Under the pieces are notes generated by a model. That model ran no database searches, was not told where the DNA came from, and saw nothing but the letters and a program-made list of their open reading frames with translations. Shown here piece by piece: positions 17,547 through 26,674 of a stretch of 64,000 nt of DNA; the stretch's first letter is position 1; every line of letters begins with the position of its first letter. Made by a program: the position numbers and the translations under genes. The stretch spans positions 310,001 through 374,000 of the forward strand of contig NZ_JACMYD010000001.1 in NCBI RefSeq assembly GCF_014267345.1, in the 5' to 3' direction. Source of the DNA: Corynebacterium sp. zg-331 (GTDB lineage: Bacteria; Actinomycetota; Actinomycetes; Mycobacteriales; Mycobacteriaceae).

Positions 17547-20500
17547 ATGCATCTCAAATCGCTGACGCTCAAGGGATTTAAATCCTTCGCGTCCGCGACC
17601 ACGTTGAAGTTCGAGCCGGGAATCTGCGCGGTGGTGGGTCCCAACGGCTCGGGGAAGTCCAACGTGGTGGACGCCCTGGCCTGGGTCATGGGGGAACAGG
17701 GTGCCAAGACCCTGCGCGGCGGGAAGATGCAGGACGTGATCTTCGCGGGAGCGGGGGAGCGCAAGCCGCTGGGCCGCGCCGAGGTCACGCTCACGATCGA
17801 CAACTCGGATGGCAGGCTGCCCATCGAATACTCCGAGGTTTCGGTGACCCGCCGGATGTTCCGCGACGGGGCCAGCGAGTATGAGATCAACGGGGCCAAG
17901 GCCCGCCTGATGGACATCCAGGAATTGCTGTCCGACTCTGGGATCGGCCGGGAGATGCACATCATCGTGGGCCAGGGGAAGCTCTCGGAGATTCTCGAAT
18001 CGCGCCCCGAGGAGCGCCGCGCCTACATCGAGGAGGCGGCCGGGGTGCTCAAACACCGCAGGCGCAAGGAAAAGGCGCAGCGCAAGCTCGCGGGGATGCA
18101 GGGAAACCTCGACCGCCTGCGCGACCTCACCGAGGAGCTTGGCCGTCAGCTCAAGCCCTTGGCCCGCCAGGCGGAGGCCGCGCGACGAGCCGCCACCGTG
18201 CAGGCCACGGTGCGCGATGCACGGCTGCGGCTGGCCGGGGATCGCATCGTCACCCTGCGCTTGGAACTCAGCGATGCCTCACGTCAGGCCGACGTGTACC
18301 GAGACAAGGTGGTATCGCTGACCGAGGACTTGGAGGAACGCACGGAAGAGCAGGTCGGTTGGGAGGAGCGCCTGGCCGACATCGTTCCGCAGGAAGAATC
18401 CGCCCAGCACCTGTGGTTCCGCCTGTCCACGCTCACCGAGCGGGTGAACGCCACCGCGCGGATCGCCGCCGAGCGGGCCCGGACCGCGGGGCACGAGGCG
18501 CCCTATTCCGGGATGGATCCGGATCTTTTGGAGCGCCGTGCTCGCGAGGCGGACGAGGAATTCGCTCGATTGGAGGAGGCAGCGGAGATGGCCCGCGAGC
18601 GTCTCGAGGCGATCGAGGAGGAGGCCGCCGCCCGCGAGGAGGCCGCCCGCGAGGCGGAGCGCGAACACCTCGCCCAGATCAAGGCGCTGGCCGATCACCG
18701 CGAAGGCGTGGTGCGGCTGCTGGCCGCCGAGGAAAATCATGCCGCGCGGGTGAGCTCCGCGCAGGAGGAGCTGGAGCGCCATCGAGCAGCCGTCGAGGAG
18801 GCCCAGGGCCGACTGGGACAGGTTCGCGAGGAATGGGAGGCCGCGCGGGATCGCCATGAGCAGGCCGGCCAGCAGCGCGTCCCTCTGGCTCAGGCCAGCG
18901 ACCGTGCCGCCGCCGAGGCCCGATCCGCCGAGGAGCGCCTGGAGCAGGTGCGTGCCACCCAGCGCGAGCACGAGCGCGAGGTGTACACGCTGAGCTCCCG
19001 GATCGAGACCCTGCGTCATACCGCGCCCCGGGCGAGCGCGGCGGAGATCCTCGAGGGAGAGCCGTGGGGAAGGCTAAGCCGGGAGATACGACCGCGCCCC
19101 GGTGTGGAGCTGGCGCTTGCCGCCGCCCTGGGGCACTACGGGGAGGCCCTGGTGGGGCCGGTGGGCGAGGAAGTGGTGGATACCATACGTCAGGCCGGCG
19201 CCGAGCGCACGGTGCTGGTGACTCGGCAATCCGGCGACACCGACGGCGTTGAGCGCCCCTGGCGCATGGACGCCGACCTTGCGGCGGGCACCGAGTGGCT
19301 GCTCGATCACGTGGAGCTTTCCCCGGCGGTGGCGGCTGCCGTCAATCGCCTCGTGGCGGACGTGGTGCTGGCCCCCGACTGGGCCACCGCGCAGGCCGCC
19401 GTGGCGGCCGATCCTCGCGTGCGGGCGGTGACGCGCCAGGGGGAGATCGCCGGCCAGGGCTGGGTGCAATTGGGCCGGGATGCCGCCAGCTCCGTGGCCG
19501 TCGAGGGCCAGATTTCCCGGGCGCAGGATGAGTTGACGGCCGCGCGCACTCGATTGGGGGAGTTGTCCGGCACGGTGGAGGGCGCCACCCTGGCCGCGCA
19601 GGAAGCACGCGTGGAGGCCGCCTCCGCCACTGCGACGCTGCGCGAGCACGACGCCCAGGCTCAGGGATGGGCCCGGGAGACTCAGCGCCTGGAGCGCACC
19701 CTGGCGGAGCAAACGACGGCGCGGGACACGGCACGGGCGCGGGTAGGCGAGGCGGAGCAGCGCCTCGCCCAGACCCGGGCCGAGCTGGCGGCGGTGCGCC
19801 AGCGCCTCAGCCTCGTGGATACCGAAGATGTCGCGGCCGAGGAGCCCTCCACCGAGGCCCGCGACAGCGCCAAGGAGGCCCTGGCGCAGGTTCGGGCGAT
19901 GGAGATAGAGGCCAAGCTCAGCGCCCGCAGCGCCGAGGAGCGCGTGGAGCAGGCCCGAGGCAAGGCCCAGCAGCTGCGCCGCCAGGCGAGCCATGAGCGC
20001 GCGGCGCGAGCTCGCCACGAGCAGGCGATGGCGGCACGCCGGGCCGAGGCCGCCCTGGCCCGTGCTGTGGCGGAGGGTGCGCAGGAGGTGGCCCGCCGGG
20101 TGGAGGCCGCCGTGGGGCGCGCCGTCGCGCGCCGCGACGCGGTGAAGCGGGAAAAGGCGCAGATCGCCGCGCGCGTGTCCGGGGCCAAGGACGCGGTGAG
20201 CGCGGTGCGCCAGCAGCTGGGGCGACTGAGCGATACGGCCCACGCCGCCGAGATCGCGGTGGGACAGGCCCAGGTGCGCCTCGACGAGGCCGAGGCCAAG
20301 GCCGCCGAGCAGCTGGGCATGGCGGTGGCGGATCTGGTGGCCGAGTATGCCCCGGGGCCGGACTTTGACCGGCGGGAGCAGCAGGCCCGGCTCAAGCAGG
20401 CGGAAAAGGACCTTAGCGCCCTGGGCAAGGTCAATCCCTTGGCCCTGGAGGAATACAAGGCCCTGGAGGAGCGCTACCAGTTTCTTTCCACCCAGCTGGC

Positions 20501-21050
20501 GGACGTGGAGGCCGCCCGGGAGGATCTAGAAGGCGTGATCGAGGAGGTAGACGAGCGCATCCTTCGCCTGTTCATGGAGGCCTGGCGGGACGTGGAGGAA
20601 GAGTTTCCCAAGGTCTTTCACACGCTCTTTCCCGGTGGTCAGGGGCGCCTGGTGCTTACCGAGCCGGAGGATATGCTGACCACGGGCATCGAGCTGGAGG
20701 CCCGGCCGCCGGGAAAGAAGGTCAAGCGGCTCTCTTTGCTGTCCGGTGGCGAGAAATCGCTGACCGCCCTGGCACTGCTGGTGGCGATCTTCCGGGCGCG
20801 GCCCAGCCCCTTCTACGTCATGGATGAGGTGGAGGCCGCCCTCGATGACGTCAATCTGCGCCGCCTGATCAACCTGTTCAAGGAACTGCGCCGGGATTCC
20901 CAGCTCATCGTGATTACGCACCAAAAGCCCACGATGGATGTGGCCAACGTGCTCTACGGCGTGACCATGCGCGGCGACGGCATCACGAGGGTACTCAGCC
21001 AACGTATGCAGCCCGACGATACTGCAACCGAGGCCGCTACTCTAGGCTAG
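17547..21050 (+). CDS. smc: Chromosome segregation ATPase SMC
   Basis: Structural maintenance of chromosomes protein, 1,167 aa, a full-length condensin subunit that works with ScpA/ScpB to organise and segregate the chromosome. Walker A 'GPNGSGKS' is at 31-38. Two long coiled-coil arms (about 165-490 and 660-980) flank a hinge domain (about 505-650). The ABC signature 'LLSGGEKSLTALALL' is near 1065 and Walker B 'YVMDEVEAALDD' near 1090. The start 'MHLKSLTLKGFKSFA' is the family N-terminus. It is preceded by acyP and followed, after 87 bp, by a large unknown gene and ftsY. Confidence 0.97.
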   Translation: MHLKSLTLKGFKSFASATTLKFEPGICAVVGPNGSGKSNVVDALAWVMGEQGAKTLRGGKMQDVIFAGAGERKPLGRAEVTLTIDNSDGRLPIEYSEVSVTRRMFRDGASEYEINGAKARLMDIQELLSDSGIGREMHIIVGQGKLSEILESRPEERRAYIEEAAGVLKHRRRKEKAQRKLAGMQGNLDRLRDLTEELGRQLKPLARQAEAARRAATVQATVRDARLRLAGDRIVTLRLELSDASRQADVYRDKVVSLTEDLEERTEEQVGWEERLADIVPQEESAQHLWFRLSTLTERVNATARIAAERARTAGHEAPYSGMDPDLLERRAREADEEFARLEEAAEMARERLEAIEEEAAAREEAAREAEREHLAQIKALADHREGVVRLLAAEENHAARVSSAQEELERHRAAVEEAQGRLGQVREEWEAARDRHEQAGQQRVPLAQASDRAAAEARSAEERLEQVRATQREHEREVYTLSSRIETLRHTAPRASAAEILEGEPWGRLSREIRPRPGVELALAAALGHYGEALVGPVGEEVVDTIRQAGAERTVLVTRQSGDTDGVERPWRMDADLAAGTEWLLDHVELSPAVAAAVNRLVADVVLAPDWATAQAAVAADPRVRAVTRQGEIAGQGWVQLGRDAASSVAVEGQISRAQDELTAARTRLGELSGTVEGATLAAQEARVEAASATATLREHDAQAQGWARETQRLERTLAEQTTARDTARARVGEAEQRLAQTRAELAAVRQRLSLVDTEDVAAEEPSTEARDSAKEALAQVRAMEIEAKLSARSAEERVEQARGKAQQLRRQASHERAARARHEQAMAARRAEAALARAVAEGAQEVARRVEAAVGRAVARRDAVKREKAQIAARVSGAKDAVSAVRQQLGRLSDTAHAAEIAVGQAQVRLDEAEAKAAEQLGMAVADLVAEYAPGPDFDRREQQARLKQAEKDLSALGKVNPLALEEYKALEERYQFLSTQLADVEAAREDLEGVIEEVDERILRLFMEAWRDVEEEFPKVFHTLFPGGQGRLVLTEPEDMLTTGIELEARPPGKKVKRLSLLSGGEKSLTALALLVAIFRARPSPFYVMDEVEAALDDVNLRRLINLFKELRRDSQLIVITHQKPTMDVANVLYGVTMRGDGITRVLSQRMQPDDTATEAATLG

Positions 21051-21137
21051 GTGGGCACAAGGCGTTGGCGGCGTTGGCGAAGGCGGTCGACCGCGAACGA
21101 TATTTTCCGGGAAAGATTTTAAGAGGTAGAAAACACG

Positions 21138-24100
21138 GTGATGAGTGAGCACGGTACGGGGGCGGGTACTCCTTTTGCCGATATGACGGATTCCCTGTTG
21201 GGCTGGGCCTCGCAGGGGGAGCTGAGGCTGGCGGAGACTTTCGCGCGGCACCCGTATTTCCCCGCTGCGGGGCTCAGCAGCGATGAGATGGAGCGCTACG
21301 ACAGGCTCTTTGGACTGTTCCTGTCCCGGCAGGTAGCCGCGGGCGCGGATCTTCCGGCCCTCTGGGAGGTCACCCCCGTGATGACCTCGGTGACCCTGAT
21401 CTTCCGGGCGAGCCGCCTGGTGGATCGCGCGGAATTCTACACCGAGTACTTCGCCGGTCTGGGCCTGCGCTCCACCGAGGAATGGGTGGCTGCCCTGGAC
21501 CGGAAGGTCCCCTCCCTCCTGGCGCGGGCCGGGCTGGAGACCCCGGAGGCCCTGGGCAGCGTGGATGCGCTGTGCTATCACGCCGGGGTGATCTACCGCG
21601 AGGTGGCTGGCCTGCTGGAGTTGCTTGATCGCCTCGACGAGCACACCGGCCCCGGGGAAACCGGCGCGCAGGAGGCCGTGGCGGCCATCCAAGACAGCGA
21701 CCTGACCGCCACCGCGCTCGTGGCCGCTCAGGCTCCCGAGCGCATGGCGCACCTGGTGCGTGGGATCCAGGCCGTGCGGGCCTTTTCCACGCACCATCCC
21801 ACCTCCTGGCTGGATCGAGACCGCTCCCACCTGGAGCCCGCCCTGCCCCGGCTCGTGGCCGAGGCCGTGGTGGCGGAACTGCGCGAGCGCCCGGTGGGTA
21901 CCCCGGAGCGCGCCACTGCGGTGGGGGTGGCACCCCGAGAGATGCGCCCGAGGTTGGTGCTCGATCCTCGGCGCGGCAGGGTCTGCCTGCGGCTGCCGGA
22001 GCAGCGCGTGTCCACGCAGTACGTGGGCGAGGGGGAGCACGCCGAGGTGTCGTGGCGGGTGAGCCTGGCGGGTACCACCCGGATCTTCCGCACCGGTCGC
22101 CCCTGGGGCGAGCCCACCTACGCCGAGGCCTTGGACGTGGCGGTGGACAGCCCGGTGCGGGAGGCCACGGTGTTCGATACCACCAACGGGATCACCTGGG
22201 AGGTGCCGGTGGTGGACGCGGGCGATCCCGTGCTGATCTTTGCCGTCAATGGGCAGAACCTCACGGATAAGGTCTCGCTCCACCATTCGGAGCTCTTCGT
22301 GGTCGTGCCCGATGATGCGCAGCTGGTGGACGTGGTGTCCGGGCAGCCGGTGCCGGTGGTGGGCGCGCAGCCCATCCTGGGCTGGCCGGGCTGGGAATGC
22401 CGGCGGGTGGAGGCGGCGTCGATCGCCTCCCTCCAGGTGGTGCGGGTGGGCCAGGCGCCCTCGGCCATGTCGCATCTGCGCAGCGTGGATCCCCGCCAGC
22501 GGGTGCGTTTTGTGCACCCGGTGGAGCCGGTGGCACACGTGCGCACGCTTAACCGCCTGCCGGTGCATGCGCAGTCCCTGGTGGCGGATTTCCCGGCCAC
22601 CGTCTCCGGACGCGAGGAGATCTGGTATTTGTCCATCTCCGCCTATTCCGGGGTGGGAGAGACCGCCGAGGAGATCGCGGAGCCGGAGCCGCTGGAGGTG
22701 CCCGCCGAGGGTGGGGCCTTCCAGATTTTTGACCCCGAGGCCTATGACGCCCCCTGGGTGGGGGAATACCTGGTGCGCCTGCGCGGGCCGCGCAACGAAT
22801 CTTTCCGCCACCGCTACGCTATCGTCGAGGGGATGGTCGCCGAGACCACCATCGACGCCGCCGCGCACAGCGTGCGCATTCCCGCTCAGGGTGGGCTGTC
22901 CCCGGCTTCCCTGGCGGTGGGACACGGGGAGAAGGATTTTTCCGTTTCGCCGCGCCGCATCGCCGTGGCCCCGGCCGAGGCCGGCGCGGACTTCGTGGTG
23001 AGCACCGACGAGGGCGATAGCTTGCCGCTGCGCTTTAGCCCCCCGGCGTTGTCCTTCGAGCTGGGCATGACCACCTATCAACCGATGTGGCGCACCAGTC
23101 GCCTCTACCTGGGCACCCGGCACATCGATCCCGCCGGTCAGATCCGCGTGCGCGCCACTGGGGAGCTGGGGCGACCCCGGGTCAGCGTGCGCAACCAGCA
23201 TGGTTCCCCGGTGCGTACCGTCGCGCTGAGCAGGGAGGATGCGGTGACCTACTCCGCCCCGGTGGGTGCTATCGCGCAGTCCGTGGCGGTGATGCCGGAG
23301 GGACGCCTGGAATTCGAATGGACGGATCCCGGCAGCAACAATCGCGTGTCCGTCACCCTGGCGGTGATGAGTTCCACCCCGCACGCCACGGCGGCGCGCG
23401 TGATGGATGGCGCCCTGCACTTTTCCGATCTCATGGAATCGCGCAACCTCGCCGCGTGGGTGTGGCCGGCCACCGCTCCCTGGTCGGCGGCCCGGCACCT
23501 GCACCAGGTCACGGAGGTGACCGCGCTGCCGGAATCGCTGATCGACGCCGGGGACCTTATCGTGCAGCTCTACGCCGGAGATCCCTTCGGCACCCTGCGG
23601 GCCCCGCACCGCCCCGGTGAGACGGCGTTCCGGGTGGAACAACCCGGTTACCTGGCCGATCAGCCCGAGGAGCTGGCCCGGCTTTCGGCCTTCCTCTCCG
23701 GGCAGGAGGAAACGCCGCCCGCCAGCGCCCAGGTGCTGCCGGTGATCTGGGATCACTTCGGTGCGACCACGCGGGAGCGCGACGTGGCCCACGCTATCTT
23801 CGAGGAATCCCCCCGCGCCGCCCTGCGCGGGCTCTCCGGTTCCTTGGTGCCCGCCCGCCTGCAACCGGGCCGCATGATCGTAACTGGGTTGGTCAATCAT
23901 TCCTTTAACCTCGCGCAGGAGGCTCCCGCGCAGCGGGAGGATCACCGCAGCCCGTGGATCACCATCATGCTGCAGCTGGGCGAGGTGGGTGGGGCTTTGG
24001 GCCGCAGCGAAAACACCAAGGAGCTCAAGGCGCTGCTGGCGGAGCTGAAGAAGACCGCCGGGCCCGCCCTCGTTAATACCCTGCTGACCGGGCGCGATTC

Positions 24101-24629
24101 CACCCTGGATTCCGCCTGCATCGATGCCTCTACCGTGCGCATCGCCCACATGGATTCCGCCCAGCAGGAGCAGCTGATGAGCATGTTCTTCGCCAACGCG
24201 GACATCGTGCCGGGCCCTATCATGGAGGATGGTCCCCGCCTCATGGCGGTGTTTGAGACCTTCCGTAAACGCGAGGAACTCAATCGGCTGCTGACCTCCG
24301 AGGGGTTGGTCAAGCCCGCCGTCTCCCTGCTGCGGGCGCTGCGTAGCACCCACCGTGCCCTCTACGCGGCGGCGCGCGTGCGCTTCGACAAGCTCGACGG
24401 CGTCAATACGGAGGACAAGGATAACGCCTGGGCGTTGGCACCGGTGGTCTCGCTGGTATTCGCGCTGTCCGCCCGCATGCACGCCCACGGGTTGATGGGT
24501 AAGTCCAAAACCCTTGATGCCGCCGCGCAGGGGTGGTCGCAGCTGGCCGAGGTGGTGCCGGATCTGGTGACCGGCGACGTGATCTCGGCGGAGGCGATGG
24601 CTCTGGCGGCCTCGGCGGCGCGGGGGTAG
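21138..24629 (+). CDS. Large conserved protein of unknown function between smc and ftsY
   Basis: The start is the GTG at 21138 or the ATG directly after it, behind AGAGGTAG. The 1,163-aa product has no signal peptide or transmembrane helix, so it should be cytosolic. Residues 1-260 look helical. About 265-860 are rich in beta strands with repeated short sandwich-like units ('RPRLVLDPRRGRVCLRLPEQ', 'GWPGWECRRVEAASIASLQV', 'DFVVSTDEGDSLPLRFSPPA'). About 870-1163 is helical again. I see no Walker, nuclease, protease or methylase motif. Codon use matches the host and the gene fills the smc-ftsY interval, a position I recall for a long hypothetical gene in other corynebacteria. Function not assigned. 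Confidence 0.85.
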   Translation: MMSEHGTGAGTPFADMTDSLLGWASQGELRLAETFARHPYFPAAGLSSDEMERYDRLFGLFLSRQVAAGADLPALWEVTPVMTSVTLIFRASRLVDRAEFYTEYFAGLGLRSTEEWVAALDRKVPSLLARAGLETPEALGSVDALCYHAGVIYREVAGLLELLDRLDEHTGPGETGAQEAVAAIQDSDLTATALVAAQAPERMAHLVRGIQAVRAFSTHHPTSWLDRDRSHLEPALPRLVAEAVVAELRERPVGTPERATAVGVAPREMRPRLVLDPRRGRVCLRLPEQRVSTQYVGEGEHAEVSWRVSLAGTTRIFRTGRPWGEPTYAEALDVAVDSPVREATVFDTTNGITWEVPVVDAGDPVLIFAVNGQNLTDKVSLHHSELFVVVPDDAQLVDVVSGQPVPVVGAQPILGWPGWECRRVEAASIASLQVVRVGQAPSAMSHLRSVDPRQRVRFVHPVEPVAHVRTLNRLPVHAQSLVADFPATVSGREEIWYLSISAYSGVGETAEEIAEPEPLEVPAEGGAFQIFDPEAYDAPWVGEYLVRLRGPRNESFRHRYAIVEGMVAETTIDAAAHSVRIPAQGGLSPASLAVGHGEKDFSVSPRRIAVAPAEAGADFVVSTDEGDSLPLRFSPPALSFELGMTTYQPMWRTSRLYLGTRHIDPAGQIRVRATGELGRPRVSVRNQHGSPVRTVALSREDAVTYSAPVGAIAQSVAVMPEGRLEFEWTDPGSNNRVSVTLAVMSSTPHATAARVMDGALHFSDLMESRNLAAWVWPATAPWSAARHLHQVTEVTALPESLIDAGDLIVQLYAGDPFGTLRAPHRPGETAFRVEQPGYLADQPEELARLSAFLSGQEETPPASAQVLPVIWDHFGATTRERDVAHAIFEESPRAALRGLSGSLVPARLQPGRMIVTGLVNHSFNLAQEAPAQREDHRSPWITIMLQLGEVGGALGRSENTKELKALLAELKKTAGPALVNTLLTGRDSTLDSACIDASTVRIAHMDSAQQEQLMSMFFANADIVPGPIMEDGPRLMAVFETFRKREELNRLLTSEGLVKPAVSLLRALRSTHRALYAAARVRFDKLDGVNTEDKDNAWALAPVVSLVFALSARMHAHGLMGKSKTLDAAAQGWSQLAEVVPDLVTGDVISAEAMALAASAARG

Positions 24630-24766
24630 CCGAGCCACCCAGGCAGGACGTAGCCGCGGGGCCAACAAGCTCGCCGCCGCGTGACGGAGGCATCGATCCG
24701 GTCTCGCGTGGCGGTGGGGATCAACGCGCAGTGAGGCGAGGTGGTCAATAGGCGGTCTGCCCTGCC

Positions 24767-26539
24767 ATGATGGAGGGCATGACTACGGATTTTTGGATCA
24801 TTGCTGGCATAGCGCTCCTTGTCATTCTTCTTCTGACGGCAGTTTTGGTGCTCATCGGGCGAAAAAATACCGCTGCCAAGACGGTCACCTTCGAGAAGAA
24901 GGACCAGGAGACGCCTAAGCAGCTCACGCAGCAGGAAAAATCCGGAAATTACCAGGCCAAGGGGGGCTTTAACTTTGCGACCGGGGGTTCGACGGCCGAC
25001 GCCAGCGTCGCGGCTTTGACGAAGAACGCCTCGCTGACCGGTGAGGAGGCGAGCAAGGAACCGGTGCCGCAGGTCCGCCGGACGCACCCTCGCCCCTCCG
25101 CCCCCGCCAAGCGGGTCAAACCCGCGCCGGAATCGGCCCAGCAACCCGCCGCCCACGAGCCGCGGCCGGTCACCGAACCCACGGCAGAAAAATTCGAGAA
25201 GAAGGCCGAGGAGCAGTCGGAAAAGCCCGGCGTCTCGGTCGATCTTGTCCAGGATGCCCCGGAGCCGCCGCGGCCCGCGGTCCAGGAGGCCCCGCGGGAG
25301 GAGGTGCGTCCGGGGGTCGCCGTTGTCGACGAGGCGCAGCCCGAGCGTAAGCCCGTCGAGGCGGTCGAGGACGCCGTCGAGGATAAGGACGCGCGCGAGG
25401 TGGAGCCTTCTTCCGGGGAGGATGAGGTGGGGGCGGACGTTCCCGCTGAGGCCGTCGAGGCCGAGCGGCCGGAGGAGGCGATCGAGGCCGCGGCGGCAGC
25501 GGTGACCGCGCAGGCGGCGGCGGAGGCCCTGGAGAAGACCCCGGCGCCTCAACCCCACGACGAGGAACCGGTTGCGCGGGAGGAGGTTCGGGAACCCCAG
25601 GAGGAGATCGCCCCGGTGGCGGGGCGCCTGGGTCGGCTGCGCGGGAGGTTGTCGCGGTCGCAGAACGTGATTGGCAAGTCCGTGCTGGGTATTCTGTCCG
25701 CCGGTGACCTCGATGAGGACGCCTGGGAGGAGATCGAGGATACCCTGGTGATGGCGGATCTTGGTACCGCCGTGACCACCAGGGTGGTCGAGGACCTGCG
25801 GACCAAGATCGCGCAGCGAGGGGTGTCCTCCGAGGCGGAGGCGCGGACCATGCTGCGCGAGACCCTGATCGAGGCGTGCCAACCGGAGATGGATCGCTCG
25901 ATTAAGGCGATGCCCTACGAGGGCAAGCCCGCCGTGGTGTTGGTGGTGGGCGTCAATGGCACGGGTAAGACTACCACCACGGGTAAGTTGGCGCGCGTGC
26001 TCGTTTCGATGGGGCACACGGTGGTGCTGGGTGCCGCAGATACCTTCCGCGCGGCGGCGGCGGATCAGCTGGAGACCTGGGGGTGCCGGGTGGGTGCCAC
26101 GACGGTGCGCGGCGAGGAGGGGGCGGATCCGGCCTCGGTGGCTTTCGACGCCGTGGCCCGGGGCGTGGCCGACCAGGCCGACGTGGTGTTGGTGGACACG
26201 GCGGGTCGCCTGCATACCTCGGTGGGGTTGATGGATCAGCTGGGCAAGGTCAAGCGCGTGGTGGAGAAGAAGGCCCGCGTGGATGAGGTTCTGCTGGTGT
26301 TGGATGCCACCGTGGGGCAAAACGGCCTGATGCAGGCGCGCACGTTTAGCGAGGTGGTGGACATCAGCGGCGTGGTGTTGACCAAGCTCGATGGCTCGGC
26401 CAAGGGGGGCATCGTGTTGAGGGTGCAGGAGGAGTTGGGCGTTCCGGTGAAGCTGGTGGGCCTGGGAGAGGGATCGGACGATCTGGCGCCCTTTGAGGTG
26501 GAAGGTTTCGTGGATGCCCTCCTGGGGGAGTCCGCCTAA
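24767..26539 (+). CDS. ftsY: Signal recognition particle receptor FtsY
   Basis: FtsY is the membrane-associated GTPase that receives Ffh-bound ribosomes. The 590-aa protein has an N-terminal membrane helix ('FWIIAGIALLVILLLTAVLV', about 9-28), an acidic Pro/Glu/Ala-rich linker to about 280, and the NG GTPase domain. The latter shows 'GVNGTGKTTTTGKLA' (about 393), 'DTAGRLHTSVGLMDQL' (about 477) and 'TKLDGSAKGG' (about 539). ATG 24767 is used; ATG 24779 is also possible, but a GGAGGG lies only 1 nt before it. The TM anchor is typical of actinobacteria. A strong terminator follows. Confidence 0.96.
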   Translation: MMEGMTTDFWIIAGIALLVILLLTAVLVLIGRKNTAAKTVTFEKKDQETPKQLTQQEKSGNYQAKGGFNFATGGSTADASVAALTKNASLTGEEASKEPVPQVRRTHPRPSAPAKRVKPAPESAQQPAAHEPRPVTEPTAEKFEKKAEEQSEKPGVSVDLVQDAPEPPRPAVQEAPREEVRPGVAVVDEAQPERKPVEAVEDAVEDKDAREVEPSSGEDEVGADVPAEAVEAERPEEAIEAAAAAVTAQAAAEALEKTPAPQPHDEEPVAREEVREPQEEIAPVAGRLGRLRGRLSRSQNVIGKSVLGILSAGDLDEDAWEEIEDTLVMADLGTAVTTRVVEDLRTKIAQRGVSSEAEARTMLRETLIEACQPEMDRSIKAMPYEGKPAVVLVVGVNGTGKTTTTGKLARVLVSMGHTVVLGAADTFRAAAADQLETWGCRVGATTVRGEEGADPASVAFDAVARGVADQADVVLVDTAGRLHTSVGLMDQLGKVKRVVEKKARVDEVLLVLDATVGQNGLMQARTFSEVVDISGVVLTKLDGSAKGGIVLRVQEELGVPVKLVGLGEGSDDLAPFEVEGFVDALLGESA

Positions 26540-26559
26540 GGTCGAAGATTTCAGTCAGG

Positions 26560-26597
26560 GTGGCGCGGACCCTATGATCCGCGCCACTTTATTTTCT
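26560..26597 (+). terminator. Rho-independent terminator of ftsY
   Basis: A perfect 10-bp stem GTGGCGCGGA/TCCGCGCCAC (26560-26569 and 26578-26587) with an 8-nt loop is followed by TTTATTTTCT. It isolates smc-ftsY transcription from the amtB operon. Confidence 0.95.
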
Positions 26598-26604
26598 ATT
26601 GAGT

Positions 26605-26633
26605 GTTAAAAACCGACTGTCCCGGGCTACATT
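26605..26633 (+). promoter_or_regulatory. Putative amtB promoter
   Basis: GTTAAA (26605-26610) and TACATT (26628-26633) are 17 bp apart. The AmtR box begins 4 bp after the -10 element, so bound AmtR would block the start site. Confidence 0.6.
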
Positions 26634-26636
26634 TAT

Positions 26637-26650
26637 CTATATAACGATAG
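26637..26650 (+). promoter_or_regulatory. AmtR operator of the amtB-glnK-glnD operon
   Basis: CTAT-ATAACG-ATAG fits the corynebacterial AmtR consensus CTAT-N6-ATAG, and the flanks (TTAT before, AAAA after) also fit. AmtR is the TetR-type master repressor of nitrogen genes in C. glutamicum and is released by adenylylated GlnK. Assignment is by motif and gene context. Confidence 0.88.
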
Positions 26651-26674
26651 AAAAACCGGGAAAGCAGGTGCCTC

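Noticed and set aside
21042..24668. 1,208-codon open frame on the minus strand opposite the large unknown gene
   Set aside because: It mirrors the G/C third-position bias of the plus-strand gene; its translation is low-complexity His/Gly/Arg-rich with no family motif and no ribosome site.
24362..26320. 652-codon antisense frame over ftsY
   Set aside because: Same mirror effect; the plus strand encodes an unambiguous FtsY.
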